Shown: positions 28,501 through 37,283 of the stretch, one piece after another
Layout: every line of letters begins with the position of its first letter
Numbering within the stretch: position 1 is the first letter of the stretch
The notes under the pieces: model-generated
What the model was told of the DNA's origin: nothing
The model's input: only the letters and a program-made list of their open reading frames with translations
Databases searched by the model: none
Program-made: the position numbers and the translations under genes
Virus record (IMG/VR): IMGVR_UViG_3300023109_000024
Coordinates: 1-61,316 of that record
Length of the DNA stretch: 61,316 nt
Source: a virus
Strand: one strand, 5' to 3'

Positions 28501-29374
28501 TAGGGACATCATAAACAGGATAAGGAGGGTATACGTCCTCATCGTTTCGCATCAAAAAATAGAATAGCGTCCATCTTTCGACTTGATTCATTGATTCTTG
28601 GAAACTAAAACCGTTTTGTTCATAGATGACATTTCGCATATCGCCTTCATTCGCCCACCCGCCAGTATCAGCAGTTATTGGCTGCCAACTAGTTTTAGTG
28701 ATGGGCAATACCTCGAAATTAGAATCCACAAACTCTAGGCTTCGGCCAATAAAATTATCATTAGCAAATTTCGGATTAACGTCTATCCAGATTTCATATA
28801 ACCATCTGCCTAGTGCGATGAACCTTAAATATTTACCGAATTGACTTGATGGGGTAGGTATTTCAGAAACACCAGGAGGATGCGTAGGCCATCGGTACTG
28901 CGTAGGAAATGATTTTAGATATAGCGCTTGTTCACTTGTTTCTTCGTGAAATTCAGCAGGTCCTCGCTTACCGAAAATGGGATGCTTTCTATTATACCAT
29001 TGATAAGGAACTCTTCCCTGTCCTACTGTATAATAATTCCAATTATCTCTTGCAAGGCCATATGTCGAAACGTCTGCGAATAAACTTAACTGCTCTTCGG
29101 CACGATCGACACCAAGAAGTGTGCTACTTACTTCAGATGCGCCCGCAAAAACTTCTGTGACAGCCAAAGCTTCTTTCTTTCCTTTATTGCCGACAACTGC
29201 AGGCAAAGAATTTGAAGAAACAGTGAATGCAAGGTTTCTAGCACTTTCTTGAGTAACAAGAGGGTTGCCCGCTGCGTCTGTCAGCGGAACACCCTTAATG
29301 TCTACTAATTGGTGGAAGGATTTTGTTAAAGGTGCAGGTACCTTATCAAATCCGATCTTTACCTGTCTTGGCAT
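25583..29374 (-). CDS. large virion structural protein, paralogue of the upstream gene
   Basis: This 1263-residue protein shares ordered blocks with the 1432-residue protein encoded just upstream. They are FRYQPGRVSGFTFGLR, a VRVPRSKWNGDPLNG segment, MYKIEFSWYGAIGAKFYAFV, SGEARWVLLHTWVIENKL and YGSSYYIDGGDEGNITL. The two are therefore diverged tandem copies with different N-terminal and C-terminal parts. This one has a longer N-terminus (QLVDIKGVPLTDAAGNPLVT) and an acidic linker (GDGEEGGEGEEEATSVF). The family occurs widely in marine T4-like phages as a virion structural protein; its place in the particle is not settled from sequence. The ATG directly follows the upstream stop codon. Confidence 0.8.
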   Translation of the reverse strand: MPRQVKIGFDKVPAPLTKSFHQLVDIKGVPLTDAAGNPLVTQESARNLAFTVSSNSLPAVVGNKGKKEALAVTEVFAGASEVSSTLLGVDRAEEQLSLFADVSTYGLARDNWNYYTVGQGRVPYQWYNRKHPIFGKRGPAEFHEETSEQALYLKSFPTQYRWPTHPPGVSEIPTPSSQFGKYLRFIALGRWLYEIWIDVNPKFANDNFIGRSLEFVDSNFEVLPITKTSWQPITADTGGWANEGDMRNVIYEQNGFSFQESMNQVERWTLFYFLMRNDEDVYPPYPVYDVPRRTTINYNFKNPSIGGALIPDVGEYLAIQNYTRGDFTRPGGDENNTSVGVLESKQTFRYQPGRVSGFTFGLRMKNNPREQSDKIEWGCSNDTDQYMMQVTGSQWNIVRRSTQRIPDSVLEDPAGMNLQPADDYRKPQVEMDVNSAGERAEPQLPPGRDKSSEMFEVRVPRSKWNGDPLNGTGPSGHIANLETVTMYKIEFSWYGAIGAKFYAFVPAGSGEARWVLLHTWVIENKLTTPALQAADFKFRYVVFNKNTSNLVEPSFVYKYGSSYYIDGGDEGNITLSAVTGDTRTFTRSPGEPVPVGSVIAMHPKTKILNSFGYDASFAAYEGTLNNKKIYPMTLSAIADKNVRVDILKVKVSPDGHHGTKSVSLCSKQRFEKDVAVTFTNRNVLEFKDPADTTLPYTQAPTPLTLLDNFGKLIGQGLPNTYLSLREGVTDSADLVRRDGSNCQLVQNDFGERAFLNGFAASDVVQINSGLDTNLFPAKLTSYRSIVASDTPIYGNRFKIHFLNPYNRDPRFSAHTLTADFAIGVTGDAPSTSTEGDDSVGVLTFGTNKKVYPYDPPVIQSEGDGEEGGEGEEEATSVFDSGEYFDINKQLHVEWSSSTHLRSASTLADLREADISEGTRFEQDYRIEGVERPFSGRYGIASCIQVTVQTISYPIQGVDQPAEPSSEVDEITWDQRIRFGSTFPPVSGSTLGEAEVGVGGVGTGYVFVTKPSIELVDGSRIFTAYIAKRTTETPDFDFSSTSAIDAKVVTLEDDNKISIADSSRDFTVAEVFRFDVQPLYLFVAMKSNARINNIIVEEISSTTRSTHVPNFLGTIGQVDATGLDSQGNFSESVEQSQIDAQFEGPGRSSSEFNVEGNETSNIVIVKDVQTTADQAPSNFLSEDNLSGIRFDTQTDLPLAPGENIYSFYIGEDEAVKFGLQNIFDIDRAVMTPGLFNNEAYYFKVTPVAESDTASVQMTLTCKEQ

Positions 29375-32300
29375 CTATTGTTCTTCCCATGTCAATCCTA
29401 TTGCAATTTCTGCTTTTTCATTAGCCGCTCTGTCAGCATCTATCGCAAAATACAATGTTTCCGGTATATTTGTTAGTGGGTAAGATAGATATTCTTTGTT
29501 ATAATCAAAATACGTATCAAGATCCACTTGTTCTGTCCCTGTAGGCTGTAAATATAGTGTTGCTACATTCGCTCCTGTATCTGGTATAGGAACAACAACA
29601 TTATTAAGCGCTTTAACAGATGTTAGCTGATCAGCCAACGGAGTTTCTGATACAGTTTCTGATGTAATTTCATCTAATGTTCCATTGTCTGCTGTGGCCC
29701 GAGCAAATCTTAAATCTTTCAAAAACTTTCCGCCGTCATTCAATTTTACAACACCATTAAATGATTGCAATACTTCGAAATAATATTCATTTGTTTTCTT
29801 ATATAATCTTCCGAAAATGGTTTCAGCATCAACATCAGATATATTGCCTTGGAACCATCCAAATATTTCTTCGCCATTTTGGAGATACGGTACGCCACTC
29901 GCACCACCCGTTTCATTAACAACTAAAGGAAGATTATTTGGCGATACTGTATATTCGCCATTTATTGCCAAGTCAACATTAGTGCCCGTTTGTGTTAGCG
30001 TTTGGAATACAGGGGTGCGCTTCATCTGTAATCTTACCGGGAATGAACCGAGGTTTGCTGTTGACATCTTAGTAGGATAAACCTGAACACGGTTACGAAC
30101 AGGATTACCTTCAATTGTGCTAAAGATCACATCCTTAGTTTCCAATCCGTAAACAAGGTCGCCACGATCAGGTATTAATGTTAACCCTGTACCTTGTGGT
30201 TGCTTGCTTAAATACACTTTGTTGTTTGCGTCATCGACCCAAACAACTTTGATGCCCGTATCGACAGGATTATTTGTTTTAACCTGCGCAGCTATAAAGT
30301 ATACAAGATTTGGGAAAGCGGTGCCACCTGGTGTGCTACTTGGCATTGTGACTACACCAGCGCCTGTTGCGCCACCGTTTGCAGAAGAATTAACTTCCCA
30401 TTTTTTACCATACCCTTTAACAACATCATTGTTATTATGGCTGTATAGGCGAACAGTACCTCGGTCACCGCCATCAATATAATACGAAGCACCATACTTA
30501 ACAATGTGATGACTTTGAGATGTTCCGTATGTGTGTGTCTTAGTTTCGCCATCACCTAATGTGTCATCTGAACCGCCGCCCCATACATTGTATGTGATTG
30601 GCAATGTTGCGTTACCGAGAGATGCGATCTTCAACTGATTCGATGCTCTTAGGTGATGTACTCGTACCCATCGTGCTTCACCGTTACCGATTGGAACATA
30701 AGCGAGGAACAATGCACCTACCGCACCATACCACGAGAACTCAATTTTAAGCATCGTTACCTTTGTGAAGTCGAAATCGTATTCAGATATAGCATCAACC
30801 CATATGCCATCCTCATCAAGAACTTCCATGCCAGGTCGAGCAATACCCGATGCACCTGTCGCCAAATCACTGTATAATCTTTTAGACGTTTGTCCGTCTA
30901 ATTTATCGTGACTAAAGCGTGAACGAGGAATACGATACTCATAAACACCCCAGAATTCTGGTTTAACATTATTTTTAATCCAGTTAATGTATTCAGGGTT
31001 AAAGTTTATATCATCGTATTGCTGTCGTATTGATGATGTACCTGCACTACTTGAAGGATCAACTGAAGTATCAATGTGACCGATGTAGTTGGCAGTTGTA
31101 TCTGATAATTGTGTTGATGATGAATATCTGTACGGCCATTGAATGCCTATAGGGAATGGATCATCCGCTTCTGTATATCTAGTCGTTACATTTGCGCCAT
31201 CAAGATCCTGAATGGTTTTATCAGCACGTTGATCGTTAGGTAATCTGTAGTATGCAGGATTATAAGTTTGATCGCCGATAAATGGCACGACCAACTCAAC
31301 GTAAATATTGTCAGGTATCAATCCATTGGCGGCAGGATTTCTATACGCATAGATGTCATTACCGTCTTGATCCCGCAAATTAAATTCAGTTCCTATAGGA
31401 CCATATACACGACTTACGGTATAAATTTTATTATATTTTGATTCAACAACATTAACATTCACGCCGCCCAGAGAAACTGATGAATTTGCATCACTTATTT
31501 TTGTTTGATTATCTGTGGTGACGACACGAACTTTTTGACCAAATGTAACTACACCTTTTGTAATTTTAAATCTTGTTGGTTGACTTGCAACAGGCGCCTC
31601 AGAAATGTGAGCTTTGATCTGTTCAACTTCTTTTAACAAGTTAGGATCGTTGACGGCAGCATGTGTCATCATCAACCCATCACGGAATACGACAAGGTTA
31701 CCTGCAAACCCACGCTTACCTAATTCAGCACCTGAAGTCACTTCTTCTGCGAAGTTGTCAATAATTATTTTTGTCAATCCTGAATTTAGGCCGTCACCCA
31801 AATCGATCAATTCTTGACTTACGCTTCCTAATCTTAACGCTGAGTCGTTAAGGTCTGTTGTAATCCAATCTCTTAGGTGTTTGTGTTTTGCAACTTCTTG
31901 TGGAATGCCTTGTTCAGTTTGCGTGTAAATTGATAAACCCGAACCTCTATAATACATAGAAGCATTATAAAGTGTTTCAGCATTACCGCCACCGATCAAG
32001 TCATTCTTATAACCGTTGATTACGTATTCGAGATCTCGAGCACACTTATACTTAATGTTTTGATAATATTCATTTAACGCAAGCGCTGAATTTGCATCTA
32101 GAGTAATAGCGCTTACTGAGTTTGGCAAATCAGCAGCTGGTATTACGTCTCCTGCAGCATAAGGATAATATTGCCCAGTGGTAGAATCAGATGATAATTC
32201 GTATCCAACTAAAGCAGAGAAATCACCCACAGGCATAAATGCAGCATTGATTGAGTTTATTTGGAAATCATATGACTGGTATCCGCCAAGTTTATTGTCA

Positions 32301-33673
32301 ACATTGGAGGCGTCATATGCAAAAGAAGTAACAAAGTATGACCAATAATGCACTCTTGTATCAAACAAAGTTTCAACTCGAGACTTATCACCGAACTTCA
32401 TAGTGGCTGTATTGGTATAAACTTGGGATGCTGTAATTCTAGCACCATTATTATCATTAGTGTTGCCGAGATTAGGTTGACCGAAGAATCCTATAGTAAT
32501 ATCTATTAATGCAGTAAGTTTAGCTTTTGCAGCTGTCTGACTAGCATATGACCTTACGCCAGCGCTAGTATTATGAATTGAATTAGTGCCTGTAGCGGCT
32601 CCAGCTGATACAACAGAATTAGCTGCTTCATTTCTGATCAGCGCTCTTAATTCTGTGTAAAGTTCTACTTCTCTGGCTGCAGTCGATAATACTGCTGTCG
32701 TATAGTTTTTAGTATTGATTCGTGTATGAGCATCACCGCCCCATTCCATATCCATGGCAAACATGTTCATCCAGAAAGCTGCATCACGATGACACTTATC
32801 TTTGTATACTTCTTTTGCATCTGTAGACAAACTATTATAATATGTCTGGAATGCGCCGGCAGTAGTAATCAAATTATTGAATGCTGCTTCACCCAGAGTA
32901 ATACTATCATGCAATAATTCGTTTCTTTCACGAACGAAATATTTGCCTTCTATTTTAGTACCTTCTTTGCCTGTAGCACGATAATCATCTGTTTGATTAA
33001 ACGGAGTAAATGTGTCTCCTGCGTTAGTATTGCCTGTAGGTTTACGTAAAATTTCAGTTGTTAAACCGAAAGGTGAACCCGGAAACTTAAGCAATGATTG
33101 CGTTCTGCGAACAACAGAGAAGTTATCGCCTTGACCTGATTGTTTCGATTCCCAATAATATCCATCGAAATTGTCAAAGATGCCGTACTTACGAATAACA
33201 GGATTTGTAGCATAGTGACTATTGCTTACAGAGGTTTTAACACCAAAGGTTGCTGCAGATACACGACCTGGTTGGTATCTGAAAAATCTTTTCGAAGTCA
33301 GAACTGCTGCTTTATCACGAGGTGCTTCTACTAATGCACCTGCTTCGGTAGGCAAATGTTTAATGCCGAACCCGTTACCAAGCGTATCTCTATTATAATA
33401 TTGAGGACTTGATGACCACTCTGTCGGGTTCACATCGTATGTATTAACATCAGCAAAAATGCCAAGAGCAACCTCTGATCTAGGAATACCTAGAAGCGAT
33501 AGCGCAACCTCTGACTGAACTTTATTCTGTTCAATAACAGGAACAGCAGTTTGATCACTTGCAAGTACAACAGGAATAGATTTCGCTGATGGTTGTTGAC
33601 CCGGAGCAACTGGCGTAGTTCTACCTACGTTAACTACTCTTGTGTTGTTGTTAATATTCGTTAAGCTAGACAT
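29375..33673 (-). CDS. large virion structural protein, paralogue of the downstream gene
   Basis: This 1432-residue protein has an N-terminus (NNNTRVVNVGRTTPVAPGQQ then SIPVVLASDQTAVPV) common in marine phage structural proteins. It shares FFRYQPGRVSAATFGVK, YRIPRSRFSHDKLDG, MLKIEFSWYGAVGALFLAYV, GEARWVRVHHLRASNQL and YGASYYIDGGDRGTVRL with the next gene. It differs by carrying two KCxRD motifs (DKCHRDAAFWMNMFAMDMEW at about residue 292 and YKCARDLEYVINGY at about 543) inside a helical insert that the other copy lacks. The end TLYFAIDADRAANEKAEIAI may be a distinct C-terminal domain. No enzymatic residues are evident. The gene follows the beta-helix fiber gene by 3 bases. Confidence 0.8.
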   Translation of the reverse strand: MSSLTNINNNTRVVNVGRTTPVAPGQQPSAKSIPVVLASDQTAVPVIEQNKVQSEVALSLLGIPRSEVALGIFADVNTYDVNPTEWSSSPQYYNRDTLGNGFGIKHLPTEAGALVEAPRDKAAVLTSKRFFRYQPGRVSAATFGVKTSVSNSHYATNPVIRKYGIFDNFDGYYWESKQSGQGDNFSVVRRTQSLLKFPGSPFGLTTEILRKPTGNTNAGDTFTPFNQTDDYRATGKEGTKIEGKYFVRERNELLHDSITLGEAAFNNLITTAGAFQTYYNSLSTDAKEVYKDKCHRDAAFWMNMFAMDMEWGGDAHTRINTKNYTTAVLSTAAREVELYTELRALIRNEAANSVVSAGAATGTNSIHNTSAGVRSYASQTAAKAKLTALIDITIGFFGQPNLGNTNDNNGARITASQVYTNTATMKFGDKSRVETLFDTRVHYWSYFVTSFAYDASNVDNKLGGYQSYDFQINSINAAFMPVGDFSALVGYELSSDSTTGQYYPYAAGDVIPAADLPNSVSAITLDANSALALNEYYQNIKYKCARDLEYVINGYKNDLIGGGNAETLYNASMYYRGSGLSIYTQTEQGIPQEVAKHKHLRDWITTDLNDSALRLGSVSQELIDLGDGLNSGLTKIIIDNFAEEVTSGAELGKRGFAGNLVVFRDGLMMTHAAVNDPNLLKEVEQIKAHISEAPVASQPTRFKITKGVVTFGQKVRVVTTDNQTKISDANSSVSLGGVNVNVVESKYNKIYTVSRVYGPIGTEFNLRDQDGNDIYAYRNPAANGLIPDNIYVELVVPFIGDQTYNPAYYRLPNDQRADKTIQDLDGANVTTRYTEADDPFPIGIQWPYRYSSSTQLSDTTANYIGHIDTSVDPSSSAGTSSIRQQYDDINFNPEYINWIKNNVKPEFWGVYEYRIPRSRFSHDKLDGQTSKRLYSDLATGASGIARPGMEVLDEDGIWVDAISEYDFDFTKVTMLKIEFSWYGAVGALFLAYVPIGNGEARWVRVHHLRASNQLKIASLGNATLPITYNVWGGGSDDTLGDGETKTHTYGTSQSHHIVKYGASYYIDGGDRGTVRLYSHNNNDVVKGYGKKWEVNSSANGGATGAGVVTMPSSTPGGTAFPNLVYFIAAQVKTNNPVDTGIKVVWVDDANNKVYLSKQPQGTGLTLIPDRGDLVYGLETKDVIFSTIEGNPVRNRVQVYPTKMSTANLGSFPVRLQMKRTPVFQTLTQTGTNVDLAINGEYTVSPNNLPLVVNETGGASGVPYLQNGEEIFGWFQGNISDVDAETIFGRLYKKTNEYYFEVLQSFNGVVKLNDGGKFLKDLRFARATADNGTLDEITSETVSETPLADQLTSVKALNNVVVPIPDTGANVATLYLQPTGTEQVDLDTYFDYNKEYLSYPLTNIPETLYFAIDADRAANEKAEIAIGLTWEEQ

Positions 33674-33676
33674 ATG

Positions 33677-36600
33677 TTATTTAATCCTTCCGGTTGCTAT
33701 TACAAACGTGTTTTCTGCTAATAATATTCCACCATTACCACCACTTGCTTGTGCAGCGTTTGCTCCTGGCCACCGAATCTTAATCACTTTTTCTTCTTCT
33801 CCGGCACCAATATCTGTTATAATTCCGTACTCGCTAGTTGATCCACCTGTGTCAAAACTGTTATGTGAATTCACGCCGAGCTCTTGGGGTTTTACTTTTC
33901 TATCCACTACTAAGTATTTATAATCACGAACAGTGACGGTATAGAAATGATCGTTTCCTTCTTGGGACCATACTCCGGGATTACCTGCATTGTTGACAAT
34001 CATTGCTGAACTAACATATTGTGTAATAGATGCTGACCAACCTATGCCTACGTGATCTGGGTCACCCGCAGTCATAGCAAAATCGCCATTCGCATCACGA
34101 TGATAAACAGTTTTAGTTGCATCTTTCATTGATTCAATCGTATAAGGTTGACCTGCTAATTTAATTCTGCGAACTGTGTCAGCAGGAATTGTCCATTGGA
34201 ATCCGCCTTTCGATGCAGGATTGTCACCTTCAACACCTTGATTGATTTCTAAGAACGAGTTACGTGTTAATGTGTGCGCTACACCTGAAGCGCCTGTAGC
34301 ACCACCAGAGAAGTCAACTTGAGATGCCCCTGTTCCTACGAGTGCATGTGAATAATTAGTAAATAATTCAATTTGCGTTCCACTGTGAGCATACACAAAG
34401 TAAGTACCACCTTCAACTAATCCAGAACTCGTTTGTGGTGTGCCACCCGCTCCTGCACTATAGTAAACAGCATCGCCAGTATTCAATCCATGCCCAGACC
34501 CACCGAAAATTATTCTATCGTTACTTGTATCATAACTGCCACTACTTGTTGCATTGAATGTTGCAGTATGTAAAGCGCCTGTTTTACCTGTCGGTGGTCG
34601 TAAATCATCAATCCAAATTGATTCTTCACCTGCAACAGGTTCTTTCTTAATAGCAAACATTTTATATATGGGACCAGGAGTGCCTAAATCATACAGTTCG
34701 CCATTCTCTTGATATGTGTGCGGACCTGAATCAAAACCTTGTGGGCCGGATGCATGTAAACTTGATTCTGTTAAGTCAACATTAATCGAATCAAACTCAG
34801 AATTAAACGAATCTGGTTGAGGTAGGAATTCTCCTGCGGGACCTGTCAAAACATTAGGACTTGTAATCATAAATCGTGAACCGAATGCCAATAATCCTGA
34901 ACCACAATTTGAAATAATGTTACCTTCAATAGCACCTTGATCAGTGATAGAACAGTCAACACTTCCTTTCGAAAAGTTTTCAAATCTGTTTGATGATATA
35001 GAAGTATTGCTACCCCCATCAGCGATTAGCGGCGAGTATACATGCCTGTCAGTTATTCCTGAATCAATGAACTCGCATCCGATGATTTTAAGGTTCACTG
35101 GATCGGTTGCAAATACTCCTCCGCCTATAGGCCTGCTCAATCGCACTTTATCAAGAAGAATACTGTTATTTGCTGAACCGAAATCAACAGCATAGTTTCT
35201 TGAAATATCTGTTCTATCATCATATGCTACTGAGTTGCCAGAGTTACCGTCAATATCAAACCCTACAAAACTCGTGTTCTGTAATTTAACACTTGCCGCC
35301 TTAATCATGCGTGCTGATGATGATATTGATGACCCTGTCCATCCTGACCAAGGAAGTTTTGTCAGTTTAGTATTATATGCATAACCAGCAATACTAAAAT
35401 TACTTGGAACGGACAAAGATGAAACAACATAATTTTTAGGATTGAATTGAATTGCCTTTCTGCCTGTAGCAGAGTTTGTGTCTATAGCACCTTGAATTGC
35501 AGCAGTATCATCATGCGATATCCACACACCTGCCTCTTCACCCGCATCAGTAATAATATTGCCAGTCAATTTCACATCAATATATGTGCTTAAAGATGGA
35601 TTAATATCGTTTTGATAAATGACACTATCAATAGTTGCATCTACCCACCCTTTGCCGCCATTGGCAGAAGGCAGTTCATGTGGCGTAAAATGTACTGTGT
35701 TTTCAGGAATGTAAGCATTAGTCGTTAAATTTTTGCCTGCATGAGTCAATAAATCATCTGTGAAATAATCAATCCAATAATTTTCTCTTAACTCCAGCGG
35801 TCCCAATACTGCAATTAACCTAGGTTCACCTTTAAGTTGCTCTGAAATAGTGTTGACTTGCGATACTCTTCTGTAAATACATATGCCTCTTCCTGGCGTG
35901 ATGCCTTGAGTCGGCACACCCAGTTCAAGATGTGAGAACGATAATTTAATAAAGTTTTCAACGCTAAAGGACTCGAGGATTCTGTCTACATTACCTGTTA
36001 AATATTCTGCTTGGTCAGCAGCATTTAATTGCAGTGCAGTCACTACGCCAATATTTGTCGATACTTCTTCGATAATAGGAGATATTTTACCTGTAGTCAT
36101 GTCCCATTCAGCAAAAGTATATGTGATGCGCTGAAAAGGATTTGTAACTTCAACCGGAGTTAATGTATGTGTTGCACCAGTTCCTGTATCGATTGATTTT
36201 GCGGTGTTTGAACTTGGTGTGTCAATCAGTTTTAAAGTTGTTGCAGTAGGAGAAAGTACATAATACGTTGCACCTTCTATTAATCCGGTTATTGCGCCAG
36301 CACCGCCCGATGAATATATTACCTCTTGACCTAATGAAAAGTTATGATTAGCAATTGTTGTAATCGTATCTGTGCCAGGGGCTACACCTGTGACGGCATT
36401 GAAAGTAGGTGTTGCACCAACTGAATTGTCATCGTATGTCTCAAACCCTACAGTCTCGATTGATGCGATTGATGCATTGTTATCAATAGCATCAGCACTT
36501 GTAGAGCTATCGGCGCCGTAAATTCTAAGCGCTTTACCTTTTTGATATGATGCAAACCTTACTGCTTGTTGGCGTTTTTGATAGTTATTATTTACCCCAG

Positions 36601-37243
36601 GCAATCTGCCTTCTGCTTTAATTCTAATTGTAGATGTCTCGCCAGAGAATGTTGTTGTAGGTGCATAACCAACAGTGTCAGTATAACTGTCGTTGACATT
36701 TCCTTGATCGAATGTCACATTATATTTGTTAAAGTAGTTTGCAAAATATTGATCAAAATATTGTGTTACACGATCTTCAGTGAAATATTTGTTTATCCCT
36801 TCATCAAGGTTTGTTGTAGATAATACCGCAGGAGGATTATCAACGCCGCCATCTTTTTTCTGAAAAATAATTTTATTATCAGAAGGTCTAATTTTAATGA
36901 ACCCACCAGTAGAATTCGTGGCCTCGTCATACTGATTATTGTCAAAATCGTCTAAATCAGTTTTCTCTACAGGCTTATTTTGCAGGTTGCCATAATCGAG
37001 GTAGTGTGATCCGTGCTGTCCATCAAGCAAATCTGAATTGAGACCTGAATTGTTACCATTCAACGCCGCCTTTAAGTTTGCAAGGTTAGTCGGATCGCTA
37101 AATGTTGCACCATCTACGATAAGATTTTTTAATGTTGCAAAACTAACCGACTGCGATACGTTTGTAGTATCAATCGTTACTGCAAATAGATCATCTGCAG
37201 AAAGCGTATTAGCTGTTGGTAAATCGGTAAATTTTATTGCCAT
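33677..37243 (-). CDS. tail fiber/tailspike-like protein with a beta-helix
   Basis: This 1188-residue protein begins MAIKFTDLPTANTLSADDLF, then SDLLDGQHGSHYLDYGNLQN, the standard fiber-start module (DLLDGQHGS-YL-Y-NL-NKP). Two copies of the small HGL-type module occur, NFSLGQEVIYSSGGAGAITG ... LTPVEVT and GLNTGDAVYYSAGAGGT ... AHTLTRN. Between them, about residues 575-815, DDTAAIQGAIDTNSATGRKA followed by NYVVSSLSVPSNFSIAGY and many short N/G-rich turns marks a right-handed beta-helix of the Pectate_lyase_3 type used by tailspikes. Acidic active-site residues of a depolymerase cannot be assigned with confidence. An exact late promoter precedes it by 32 bases. It could be receptor-binding or glycan-cleaving. 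Confidence 0.83.
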   Translation of the reverse strand: MAIKFTDLPTANTLSADDLFAVTIDTTNVSQSVSFATLKNLIVDGATFSDPTNLANLKAALNGNNSGLNSDLLDGQHGSHYLDYGNLQNKPVEKTDLDDFDNNQYDEATNSTGGFIKIRPSDNKIIFQKKDGGVDNPPAVLSTTNLDEGINKYFTEDRVTQYFDQYFANYFNKYNVTFDQGNVNDSYTDTVGYAPTTTFSGETSTIRIKAEGRLPGVNNNYQKRQQAVRFASYQKGKALRIYGADSSTSADAIDNNASIASIETVGFETYDDNSVGATPTFNAVTGVAPGTDTITTIANHNFSLGQEVIYSSGGAGAITGLIEGATYYVLSPTATTLKLIDTPSSNTAKSIDTGTGATHTLTPVEVTNPFQRITYTFAEWDMTTGKISPIIEEVSTNIGVVTALQLNAADQAEYLTGNVDRILESFSVENFIKLSFSHLELGVPTQGITPGRGICIYRRVSQVNTISEQLKGEPRLIAVLGPLELRENYWIDYFTDDLLTHAGKNLTTNAYIPENTVHFTPHELPSANGGKGWVDATIDSVIYQNDINPSLSTYIDVKLTGNIITDAGEEAGVWISHDDTAAIQGAIDTNSATGRKAIQFNPKNYVVSSLSVPSNFSIAGYAYNTKLTKLPWSGWTGSSISSSARMIKAASVKLQNTSFVGFDIDGNSGNSVAYDDRTDISRNYAVDFGSANNSILLDKVRLSRPIGGGVFATDPVNLKIIGCEFIDSGITDRHVYSPLIADGGSNTSISSNRFENFSKGSVDCSITDQGAIEGNIISNCGSGLLAFGSRFMITSPNVLTGPAGEFLPQPDSFNSEFDSINVDLTESSLHASGPQGFDSGPHTYQENGELYDLGTPGPIYKMFAIKKEPVAGEESIWIDDLRPPTGKTGALHTATFNATSSGSYDTSNDRIIFGGSGHGLNTGDAVYYSAGAGGTPQTSSGLVEGGTYFVYAHSGTQIELFTNYSHALVGTGASQVDFSGGATGASGVAHTLTRNSFLEINQGVEGDNPASKGGFQWTIPADTVRRIKLAGQPYTIESMKDATKTVYHRDANGDFAMTAGDPDHVGIGWSASITQYVSSAMIVNNAGNPGVWSQEGNDHFYTVTVRDYKYLVVDRKVKPQELGVNSHNSFDTGGSTSEYGIITDIGAGEEEKVIKIRWPGANAAQASGGNGGILLAENTFVIATGRIK
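33915..33922 (-). promoter_or_regulatory. internal TATAAATA octamer, possible late promoter
   Basis: An exact TATAAATA lies on the transcribed strand inside the 3' end of the 1188-residue gene, about 242 bases before the ATG of the next gene (33673). T4 late promoters can lie inside upstream genes, but in AT-rich coding sequence such octamers also occur by chance. The distance is larger than for the intergenic promoters in this window, so it is listed only as a candidate. Confidence 0.3.
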
Positions 37244-37274
37244 TTGGAATCGCCTTTCCTGTTAGTATAATGTT

Positions 37275-37282
37275 TATTTATA
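37275..37282 (-). promoter_or_regulatory. T4-type late promoter, exact TATAAATA
   Basis: An exact TATAAATA octamer reads leftward in the 40-base gap before the ATG at 37243, 32 bases from it. It is followed by an AGGAAAGG ribosome-binding site. It should drive the beta-helix fiber gene and the two tandem paralogues after it, and possibly genes as far as 20448, since no terminator is seen in between. Confidence 0.75.
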
Positions 37283-37283
37283 T

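Noticed and set aside
33677-37243. Polysaccharide lyase or hydrolase activity in the beta-helix fiber
   Set aside because: The beta-helix is well supported, but catalytic acidic residues cannot be picked out by eye, so no enzyme is claimed.
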